From contig OZ257134.1 in NCBI GenBank assembly GCA_965279065.1, positions 3,472,001 through 3,536,000 of the forward strand: DNA of 64,000 bases, in the 5' to 3' direction. The translations under genes and the position numbers were made by a program. The notes beneath the pieces were generated by a model. It had not been told where the DNA came from, did not search any database, and saw only the letters and a program-made list of their open reading frames with translations. Of this stretch, positions 8,606 through 15,994 are shown piece after piece (positions within the stretch are counted from its first letter, which is position 1; each line of letters starts with the position of its first letter). This stretch comes from JAKAXS01 sp965279065. Lineage in GTDB: Bacteria > Pseudomonadota > Alphaproteobacteria > Rhizobiales > Hyphomicrobiaceae.

Positions 8606-8678
8606 CGCATCCGGCCGGCTCCGCGGAGCGGAGTCGGATGCGTCACTAAACCCTGCGCATCCGGCCGGGTCGGATGCG
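8606..8678 (+). terminator. Two successive hairpins with the same stem, after the TIGR02300 gene
   Basis: The first hairpin (8606-8642) and the second (8656-8678) both use the arms CGCATCCG / CGGATGCG, with different loops. They begin 10 bp after the stop at 8596. Neither is followed by a T tract, so they look like a duplicated mRNA-end structure or repeat element rather than a classical intrinsic terminator. Confidence 0.55.
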
Positions 8679-8814
8679 AAAGAAGCCAACAAATACGCAC
8701 TTGCAGTTTCATGCGTCACGGCCTAATGAGACCCCTCTTCGCGGCCGTCCGACGACACTGTAAGGGCGCCGCAATGATCCAGGTCCGGACCCCAACGTCC
8801 GCACCGCAAAATTC

Positions 8815-8890
<76 letters not shown>

Positions 8891-9105
8891 ACACCTCGTT
8901 CACACGCACTCACCCTCACCCGTCAGAAATAGTTCATAAAACTCAACGCATTAAAGAGCCGAGCGGTGAAAATGCGCGAAGGCCAAAATAGGAGCATGGG
9001 CACTTCATAATAGGACGAATAATAGGACGGAAGGGCACCGCCTTGCCGAAGGCTTGCGCCACCTCATAGTCTCCACCGATTGCTTTTTGTGATTGAGAGG
9101 GCGGC

Positions 9106-9801
9106 GTGCGCGAAGGTTCCGTAGTTGTGGTCTCTGCAGCCGCAACCGCATTCTTCATTGCATTGATTGTGGTGTATCAGCCCGACAAATTCTTCGACGG
9201 CCGGCTAGTCGAATGGCTTCAGGGCGTCGGAACAATCGTGGCCGCCGGAGTGGCCCTAGGTGCGTATGTCACCTGGCGACGACCTGACGTTGCTCGTCGT
9301 AATAGTGAAACCGCGCAATTGGTGATGAGAACGTCTTCATTGTTGGAAGCGGCTACCCTGGCCGCACGTCACCGTGGCTACTATCCTAAACCGAGGAACG
9401 ACCTCCAAAAGCTGGAGTTCTTGCTCACCTGCCTCACTCATCTTCAGTCGACGTTGAAGCCCGAGGAACTGACCACACTAAGCAATCGGATAAACGACAC
9501 CGAAACCTATTCAGCCGAAGTGCGGAAGATATTCGACGAGAAGGCAGCCAATTTGCTGTTGCACTTCGTCAGTCTGTGCCGACTGGTGGAATCGGAACTT
9601 GAAGGCCTGCCTACATTGGTTGCGCCCAACGAAATGTATGCGGAAAGCCCCAGCCACATCCGCTGGCTGGAAATGGCGGCTCCCATACTCGGTCAAATTG
9701 AAGACGATTTCAGTGCTCGGGGAGTTCCGGAGGACAAGTTCGAGCAGTCATTGAAGATGAGCGGGGATGCACTGCGAACTCACCTCAGTGCGTGGCTTTG
9801 A
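9106..9801 (+). CDS. Hypothetical membrane-anchored protein
   Basis: 231 residues from a GTG start. I do not recognise the family. The N terminus has two hydrophobic segments (about residues 7-24 and 40-58, the second in GVGTIVAAGVALGAYVTW) followed by a soluble, probably helical domain rich in Leu and Glu. The segment between tRNA-Ala and xoxF has a less GC-biased codon choice than the neighbours, and the gene stands alone. This fits an accessory insertion next to the tRNA gene, though no integrase or attachment repeat is visible. The two-helix-plus-cytoplasmic-domain plan resembles many uncharacterised stress or phage-related proteins. Confidence 0.6.
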   Translation: MREGSVVVVSAAATAFFIALIVVYQPDKFFDGRLVEWLQGVGTIVAAGVALGAYVTWRRPDVARRNSETAQLVMRTSSLLEAATLAARHRGYYPKPRNDLQKLEFLLTCLTHLQSTLKPEELTTLSNRINDTETYSAEVRKIFDEKAANLLLHFVSLCRLVESELEGLPTLVAPNEMYAESPSHIRWLEMAAPILGQIEDDFSARGVPEDKFEQSLKMSGDALRTHLSAWL

Positions 9802-9990
9802 GAAACTGGTCACAGGCTCAGCCCCACTTGATCCATGGCCTCAATCTTGACGGCTGGCTCATCAAAGAGACTCGCTTGCATCTGCGCCAGCTCGGTATGA
9901 AACGAGTAATCGGAAACGCGACGCTATATCTCGGAGAACTGTCGCGACATCCTTCCCACGCTCGACAAGGTCGACGGGTGGTGACTCGGC

Positions 9991-10022
9991 AAAAAAACCG
10001 GCACCCAAGCAGGCGCCGGTTT
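9991..10022 (-). terminator. Intrinsic terminator of xoxF
   Basis: On the minus strand an 8-bp stem AAACCGGC / GCCGGTTT with a 12-base loop runs directly into a T tract. It starts about 40 bp after the expected xoxF stop (TAA at 10063-10065), which shows where the xoxF message should end. Confidence 0.85.
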
Positions 10023-10062
10023 AAGTTGCTCGCAAGCCTCAGTACTTATTTGGAGGAAGCGC

Positions 10063-11900
10063 TTATGGCAGCGAGTAGACGCTAGCACGCCGCCAAGGGC
10101 GGTGTATTCCTTCAGACCGACGTAGCCACCGACGGCACCCAGGCCAGCCTCAGGATCTTCCAGGCCAGCCGCCAGACCGATACCGGCCCAGCCGCCGACG
10201 CCCGAGAAGACGCCCAGATACTGCTTGCCCTTGTGCTCATAGGTAAACACGTTGCCGATGATGCCCGAAGGATTCTTGTGCTTGAACAAAAGTTTCGTGA
10301 TGTCTTTCTGGTCGACGCACTTGAGGTAGCCCTCAAGGGTGCCGTAGCAGGCGATGCCGCCAGCTGTGGTCAGCACGCCCGACCACACCGAGAATTTCTC
10401 AGGCACAGACGCGACAATCTTGCCCTTGCCAGCATCCCAGGCGATGAAGTTGCCCATGCCGTCGTGGTTCGTCTTGTCCGAAGCCTTCTTGGCGGGATAC
10501 ATCGCGAGGGTCGCGCCGACATAGGCCTGACCGACCACGTACTTCGCTAGCTGAGGTTCGTAGTCCATGCAGACGTGGTTGGTCGGAACGTAGAACAAGT
10601 TTGTATCCGGCGAGAACGATGCTGGCTGCTGGTCCTTGGTGCCGAGAGCTGCAGGGCAGATGCCTTGCGAGTTCACGTCCTGGCCATTGAGGAAGGTCGA
10701 GTACTTGTCGACCACGGTCGGACGACCGTAGTTCGGCTTGGACTTGTCCATCTCAACGCCCGAGGTCCAGTTCACGACCGGGTCGAACTTTTCTGCGACC
10801 AGCAGTTCCCCGGTCTTGCGGTTCATCGTATAGCCGAGGCCGTTGCGGTCGAAGTGAACGAGCGCCGGAGTCTTCTTGCCGCCAACGTCGATGTCCGCGA
10901 GGATCATCTCGTTGATGCCGTCATAATCCCACTCGTCGAACGGCGTCATCTGATAGGCCCACGCAGCAACACCCGTATCGGGATTGCGTGCGACGATCGA
11001 CATCGTCCACTTCTGGTCAATGCGCTTGCCGTCCGGACCAGCGCGCTGCACCGGGTTCCAGGTCGAGGGGTTCGCCGTTCCGTAGTAGAACAGGTTGGCC
11101 TCCTTATCCCAGGAGAACCAGCCCCAAACCGCGCCGCCGCCGATCTTCCACTGATCGCCGTTCCAGGTCTTCAGCGACGAGTCTTTGCCGACTGGCTTGC
11201 CGAGAGACATCGTCTTCTCGGGATCGAACAACATCTGCTCGTCGGTGCCGAGGTTATAGCCACGCCACACCTTCTTGCCGGTGTTGATGTCGTAGGCGGT
11301 GATGTAGCCTTGAATGCCGAACTCGGCGCCTGAGATGCCGACGATGACCTTGTCCTTCACGACCATTGGAGCGGCCGTGCCGGTTTCGCCGCGCTTGGGA
11401 TCGCCGTTGCTGACCTTCCAGAGTTCTTTGCCAGTCTTGGCGTCGAGTGCGACCAGCGTGGCGTCGTTCTGGTAGAGGAACACCTTGCCTTCGGCATAGG
11501 CGACGCCGCGGTTGACGTTATCGCAGCACAGAACGCCCTGAACCGTCGGGTCCTGTTTAGGCTCGTACTTCCAAACGATCTTGTTATCGTCGTCGAGGTT
11601 GAGAGCGAAAACGTTGTTCGGGAATGCCGTATGCAGGTACATCATGTTGCCGATCACGAGAGGCGAACCCTCATGGCCACGCAGCACGCCAGTCGAGAAT
11701 GACCAGGCGACCTTCAGATCTTTGACGTTCTTTGTGTTGATCTGATCGAGCTTCGAATAGCGGTGGTTCTCGTAGTCGCCGGTCGGCGACGCCCACTGCT
11801 TCGGGTCTCCGATATTTTTGAGCACGTCGTCATTCGCCAATACAGGCGTTGCCAGCACTGCTGTCACGACAGCGGCGGTGGCGCCAATCCTAGATACCAT
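10063..11900 (-). CDS. xoxF: Lanthanide-dependent PQQ methanol dehydrogenase XoxF, with a 3'-end frameshift
   Basis: Periplasmic quinoprotein that oxidises methanol using PQQ and a lanthanide ion. The protein starts at ATG 11900 after GGAGGAACGTT and has a signal peptide ending near VLATPVLAN. It contains the vicinal disulphide LCCDNVNRG and the catalytic aspartate region PFDEWDYDGINE. The second Asp of that DYD marks XoxF rather than calcium-type MxaF. Seven to eight beta-propeller W repeats are evident, for example AWSFSTGVLRGHEGSPL. Just before the end the frame shifts. After EYTALGGVL one base is missing near 10078-10082, and the normal tail VYSLP-stop lies in the next frame (stop 10063-10065). 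Read literally, the frame runs on to 9924, straight through the terminator. Only the last few residues are affected. No mxaG or xoxJ is adjacent; a methanol-linked cytochrome lies at 48411-49055. Confidence 0.93.
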
Positions 11901-12252
11901 AACGTTCCTCCAAGGTTTCCAGATACGTCGTCCCCTTCTGCTTGCAGCGGTGGCCTTTACGGCTCGTCGGGACAACGATGGAAAAAGACGGGAAGATGTT
12001 GCAGACCGCACCCGTCAATCAACCATGAGGTTGAGATTTGCGCATTAAAGAACGTTAGTCAACACACTTGTTGAACTTATTGTGATCTGCCTTGAGCTTG
12101 GGCGACCGGCACTATCGAGCCGCCGCCGCAACGTATTTCACGGACTGAAGAAACGCCGCGCCGGTAACGCTTGGTCCCTAGTCGGAAGCGCCCGTTCGGC
12201 CTGCGCACAATCAAACAGGCCCCCTTTGGATCGGCGGCGAATGCGTTACGCG
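11901..12252. other. Intergenic region between xoxF and the SRPBCC fusion gene
   Basis: 352 bp without a supported gene. Both flanking genes are on the minus strand, so this is the xoxF promoter and leader plus the 3' region of the fusion gene. Apart from the paired inverted repeats at 12019-12074 and the GGAGG ribosome-binding site next to 11900, I see nothing that can be named. Confidence 0.6.
12019..12074. promoter_or_regulatory. Paired inverted repeats upstream of xoxF (candidate operators)
   Basis: TCAACC-ATGA-GGTTGA at 12019-12034 and TCAACA-CACT-TGTTGA at 12059-12074 are perfect inverted repeats. They share the pattern TCAAC-N6-GTTGA and are exactly 40 bp apart. They lie about 120-175 bp upstream of the xoxF ATG. 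Two equal dyads in near-integral helical phase suggest cooperative binding of a dimeric regulator; which one is unknown. Confidence 0.6.
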
Positions 12253-13404
12253 CTAGTCACGATAGAAAGAGTCGCGATTGAAGGCCTTCTTCTCGTCCGT
12301 GTCGTCTGCGGCCAAGTGCGCATCCTTCTTCGTCAACACGTCCGAGAAATCGGCGAGCTTCTTCCAAGCCGCCACCGGCGCCGGTTTGTCGCGATCAGGA
12401 ACGTAAACGGATTCCTCGATCAGCTTCATCTTGTGGATGTAACGCGGGCAGTTGTCGAAGATCGCCGTCACGTGAATACGTGTAACCAGATCCGCCCCCG
12501 GATAGCGCCCGAGTTCCGGATCGTTTTGCTGCACCGATGCCCGTCCCATCACGCGAATGCGCGCCTGCCGCTCAAAATCTATGAACAGCAACGCGACCTT
12601 CGGATTGTCGCTCATATTGCCGATTGAAAGATACATGCCGCTGCCGTCGTAGTTGGGGAACACCAAGGTGCTCTCGTCGATCACTGCGACGAAGCCTCTC
12701 GCGCCACCCTTGTAGGAACAGCTCGGTTGGCCGTTGCGGTCAACTGTCGAAAGAAAAAACAGGTTCTGGTGAGCGATAAATGCGGCGTCGGACGCGGTAA
12801 TGATGTGTCGCAATCCGACCTCTTCGAGACGGTCTGCCAGATGCCTCGTCCCGGACGCATCCTGCCAGGCTCGATGTCCCTCGCTGTAGAAGGGGTGATC
12901 CATCGACGGATCGGGCATTACGCTTGTTGCCTGTTGCGGCTCGGCCGGCCGGGTCTCCCCCACGGCCCATCCAAGCTTGTCGAGACAGGAATTCCAGTTT
13001 TCGCGGTTGAGCTGAGCCGCACGCTGCTTGCTGAGCTTCTCGTGCGTAACGGTCAGCTCGGTCAAGTCGGGACCGAGACGGCGCATCCGGGCGGTAACGA
13101 TCGACGGTTTGCCGCGAAGCGCGACGGCCGGGCCGTCGTAACTCCATGTCAGCGCAACAGTGGTATTCGCGAGTAACTCGACGTAGGTGCCCGTGATGCT
13201 GTATTCGCGCCCATTACTGTCGCGTCCACCAATGCGATACCGGCCGCCATTGCGCAGGTCGTTCTCAACCGACGTCACCATCCCCGCACCCGGCGCCAGC
13301 CAGCGGGCGATCAGCTTAGGTTCGGTCCAAGCCGCATAAATCGCCTCGGCCTCGGCCTGGAAGCGGCGGACCAATGCGACCGAAATCGGTGTGTCATCGG
13401 CCAT
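12253..13404 (-). CDS. Fusion of SRPBCC (AHSA1-like) and pyridoxamine-phosphate-oxidase-like domains
   Basis: 383 residues in two parts. Residues 1-150 form an SRPBCC/AHSA1 domain: VRRFQAEAEAIYAAWTEPK, IARWLAPG, GGRYRIGGRD, and a C-terminal helix with NRENWNSCLDKL. Residues 165-383 form a PNPOx-like flavin split-barrel domain: HIITASDAAFIAHQNLFFLS, DRNGQPSCSYKGGARGFV and ARIRVMGRASVQQ. SRPBCC domains bind hydrophobic ligands, and PNPOx-like domains bind FMN, F420 or haem, so the protein may act on a bound small molecule; the substrate is unknown. It overlaps the upstream ArsR gene by 11 bp, the standard ArsR-SRPBCC operon arrangement, here with an extra oxidoreductase domain. Such domains are normally separate proteins. 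Confidence 0.82.
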   Translation of the reverse strand: MADDTPISVALVRRFQAEAEAIYAAWTEPKLIARWLAPGAGMVTSVENDLRNGGRYRIGGRDSNGREYSITGTYVELLANTTVALTWSYDGPAVALRGKPSIVTARMRRLGPDLTELTVTHEKLSKQRAAQLNRENWNSCLDKLGWAVGETRPAEPQQATSVMPDPSMDHPFYSEGHRAWQDASGTRHLADRLEEVGLRHIITASDAAFIAHQNLFFLSTVDRNGQPSCSYKGGARGFVAVIDESTLVFPNYDGSGMYLSIGNMSDNPKVALLFIDFERQARIRVMGRASVQQNDPELGRYPGADLVTRIHVTAIFDNCPRYIHKMKLIEESVYVPDRDKPAPVAAWKKLADFSDVLTKKDAHLAADDTDEKKAFNRDSFYRD

Positions 13405-13744
13405 CTGGTTTCTTCGCCCTGTGTTCGGCTAACAATTGTTCAAGTGCATCCAATCGCTCTTGCCAAAAGCGTTCGTACCCGCCCAGCCAACGATAAGCCT
13501 CGCTGAGCCCAAGGGCGTTGAGCGAGCACACATGCGTACGTCCGTGTACCTCTCTGTCAATAAGGCCCGCCCGCTCCAATGATTTGATGTGCTTGGACAC
13601 TGCTGCCAGGGACATCGAGAAGGGCGGCACCAACTCACCCACGGTGTGCGGGCGCTTCGCCAGCAGCTGCACGATCGCGCGCCGTGTCGGGTCAGACAAC
13701 GCGTGAAACACGTCGTCGAGCTTATGTGACGTTTTATCAACCAT
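13394..13744 (-). CDS. ArsR-family winged-helix transcriptional regulator
   Basis: 116 residues. The signature LDDVFHALSDPTRRAIVQLL is followed by the recognition helix MSLAAVSKHIKSLERAGLI and the wing VHGRTHVCSLN. There are no paired cysteines of the metal-sensing kind, so it belongs to the non-metal branch that commonly precedes SRPBCC genes. ATG at 13744 is chosen because the conserved domain begins a few residues later; the upstream in-frame extension is unconserved. Its stop overlaps the start of the fusion gene, so the two should be translated together; autoregulation is likely. Confidence 0.9.
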   Translation of the reverse strand: MVDKTSHKLDDVFHALSDPTRRAIVQLLAKRPHTVGELVPPFSMSLAAVSKHIKSLERAGLIDREVHGRTHVCSLNALGLSEAYRWLGGYERFWQERLDALEQLLAEHRAKKPDGR

Positions 13745-14085
13745 TCGTTTGAATTTGCGACGAGTTCCCAGAATTGTCAACGACTTCGCATTGCGAAGGA
13801 GCACCACTGAGCGCGGACCCGGGGACAACAGGCCGACCCGGCTGGCGTGATCGGGCCGCCGATCGCACGTCCTATTCAAATCAGTTCAAATAAAACTCAA
13901 CTCCTCCGAAAAAATAATCCGTGTAAAGATTAAACAAACGTTATCAGAGACTTCATAACCGACATAAATACCGATCTATATGGTTTAAGAAACAACGTAG
14001 TGGACGATCGATTAACCATATGATTGAATGAATGCACTTCAGGAAAACCACGTCATCATCCCTCTAAGCAAAGAACACAGAAACA
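13745..14085. other. AT-richer divergent intergenic region with repeats
   Basis: 341 bp between the divergent ArsR gene and the flavoenzyme operon, clearly richer in A+T than its surroundings. It contains an 8-bp inverted repeat ATATGGTT (13978-13985) / AACCATAT (14014-14021) with a 28-bp spacer, and a direct repeat TTCAAAT-CAG-TTCAAAT near 13876-13892. No gene is seen. It probably holds both promoters. Confidence 0.55.
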
Positions 14086-15960
14086 ATGACAGAGCACCAG
14101 ACGCGCTCGGTATCCATTGCGATTGTGGGATTGGGCCAAAGGGGCATCAGCGTATTGAATTGTATTTCAGCGGCGCTATCGGAAAGGGACATCACTACTC
14201 CGCTGGCAATTGAGCTTATCGATCCCCGTTCACCGGGAGAAGGCATCCACCACGCAACGCAGCCGCAGCACCTGATAACGAATACGTCAGCGGGGCAAAT
14301 TACGGTCTATTGCGATGACTCAATTACCGGCGCCGGGCGGCTCTGCAGAGGGCCGAGCCTTCTCGATTGGCTAACGGATCGCGGCTACAGGAAGATCGGC
14401 AGCCAATTCGTCATCACTGACATTGGCGAACGGATTGAAGCCGGTACGTTCGTACCCCGGGCGATCCTGGGAGAATACCTGGGCTGGGCGTATCAAGCGA
14501 TCATCGGCAATCTTCCGCCGAACGTCGAGGTGCGCAATACGCGAAGGGCCGTCACCGATGTTGTGAAGTTGGCGAACGATCGGTGCCGCCTGCTGCTGGA
14601 AGGCGAGTATGCGATCGAGGCAAATTACATCGTGTTTGCCACCGGACACTCCGGTATCGGCATTGATCGTTCGGACGCCCAACGCATCGAGTGGGCAAAA
14701 ACTGGAGCCGCAAAGAACCCAAAACTCGCCTACATCCAAAACCCGTACCCCGTGGCAAGCCTGGACGTGATTTGTTCCCACGCGAGGGTTGCCGTGGCGG
14801 GGACCGGCTTGAGCGCGATCGATGTCGTGTCATCGTTGACGGTGGGTCGCGGCGGCTCGTTCGAAAAACATTCGGATCACCGATACGGTTACATCGCCAG
14901 CGGTCGTGAACCGGCGATCACCCTGTTTTCGCGGAGCGCGCTGCCGCCGGGCGGAAAACCCGTCAATCAGAAAACCGCGGGCGAGCGCTCACAGGCCATA
15001 TTCTTCACCCGGGATTTCGTAGATGAATGCCGGAAGCGCACTCCTTCGAAAACGGGTCAACTGTGTTGGGAAGCAGACCTTCTCCCTACCCTCAAGAAGG
15101 AAATGGCGTTCGCTTATTTCAGCGCCATGGAAGGGGGAGAACTGGATGCACAAAAATACAATCTGATCCCGGAGCACGAGAAAATTATTAACAAGATGCT
15201 TTCACCTAATGCCGGCCGCGAAAACATCGATCTGCAAGACCATGCAGATTTCGTACGGCGGTATCTTGGTGAGGATATCGCAGCCTGCTTTTCGGGAAAC
15301 AAATCCAATCCCCAAAAAGCCGTCGTGGATATGATCCGAGATATCCAGGACAACATCCGTTACGCCGTCGATTACGCTGGCCTCGAGCCAAAGTCGCATG
15401 CCGCGTTTCTGAAACACTGGAATTCGGCAAGCAACCGTATAGCCTTGGGCCCTCCTAAAGAGCGAAATATTGAGCTGCTTGCCCTGATGGAAGCGGGCAT
15501 CGTATCGGTCTTCCCTCCGGATCCGGATGTAACCTTTGACGATAGCGGCGGCGAATTCGTTCTGACCCGGGTCAATTCCGCTCAACCCGTGTCCGCAAGC
15601 TTTGACGTCCTCGTCAGGGCGCACCTCGGCCCGCTGCATCCCGAACAGACCTCCTCCACTCTGATTCAGAACATGCTGAAATCCGGCATGGCGATGGCAT
15701 TCCACAACGGAGACTTCAAACCGGGCGGACTGGCTATAGACGAAAACCTGAACCTCGTCGGCATGGACGGCACTTCCAGCGAGAACATCTGGGCCTACGG
15801 ATACCTCGTCGAAGGCGCGCACTACTACACCTACGTCATTCCCTGTCCGAATTCGAATTCGAGAGCTCTGCGGGACGCCACCACGATCGCACGCGACTTG
15901 ATCCGCGCACTTGAGGGCAAGATTCCGCGACGAAGACCGGTCACAGCCATGCGCGCATGA
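14086..15960 (+). CDS. FAD/NAD(P)-binding protein (NAD_binding_9-type), function unknown
   Basis: 624 residues, cytoplasmic. The N-terminal dinucleotide fold IAIVGLGQRGISVLN has an intact GxGxxG. It is followed by PRSPGEGIHHATQPQHLITN, a pattern of the FAD-NAD(P)-binding family to which E. coli YdhS belongs. A second Rossmann motif VAVAGTGLSAIDVV (GxGxxA) lies near residue 240, and VFATGHSG fits the ATG-type flavoprotein motif. The C-terminal third ends in a WAYGYLVEGAHYYTY segment. It is the first gene of a two-gene unit with the flavin oxidase at 15995 (34-bp gap, own GGAG site). The start at 14086 directly precedes the Rossmann strand, but no strong Shine-Dalgarno is visible. Family members modify amino acids or peptides in some biosynthetic clusters; the substrate here cannot be told. 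Confidence 0.75.
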   Translation: MTEHQTRSVSIAIVGLGQRGISVLNCISAALSERDITTPLAIELIDPRSPGEGIHHATQPQHLITNTSAGQITVYCDDSITGAGRLCRGPSLLDWLTDRGYRKIGSQFVITDIGERIEAGTFVPRAILGEYLGWAYQAIIGNLPPNVEVRNTRRAVTDVVKLANDRCRLLLEGEYAIEANYIVFATGHSGIGIDRSDAQRIEWAKTGAAKNPKLAYIQNPYPVASLDVICSHARVAVAGTGLSAIDVVSSLTVGRGGSFEKHSDHRYGYIASGREPAITLFSRSALPPGGKPVNQKTAGERSQAIFFTRDFVDECRKRTPSKTGQLCWEADLLPTLKKEMAFAYFSAMEGGELDAQKYNLIPEHEKIINKMLSPNAGRENIDLQDHADFVRRYLGEDIAACFSGNKSNPQKAVVDMIRDIQDNIRYAVDYAGLEPKSHAAFLKHWNSASNRIALGPPKERNIELLALMEAGIVSVFPPDPDVTFDDSGGEFVLTRVNSAQPVSASFDVLVRAHLGPLHPEQTSSTLIQNMLKSGMAMAFHNGDFKPGGLAIDENLNLVGMDGTSSENIWAYGYLVEGAHYYTYVIPCPNSNSRALRDATTIARDLIRALEGKIPRRRPVTAMRA

Positions 15961-15994
15961 GACCCCGGTCAAAAGACAAATTGCGGAGACCCCG

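Noticed and set aside
8891..9105. An integrated mobile element next to tRNA-Ala
   Set aside because: No integrase, transposase, or repeat of the tRNA 3' end is visible; only atypical composition and a lone gene remain.
9924..10062. The in-frame extension of xoxF beyond its expected end as real coding sequence
   Set aside because: It crosses an intrinsic terminator and lacks similarity to any XoxF tail; a one-base frameshift explains it better.
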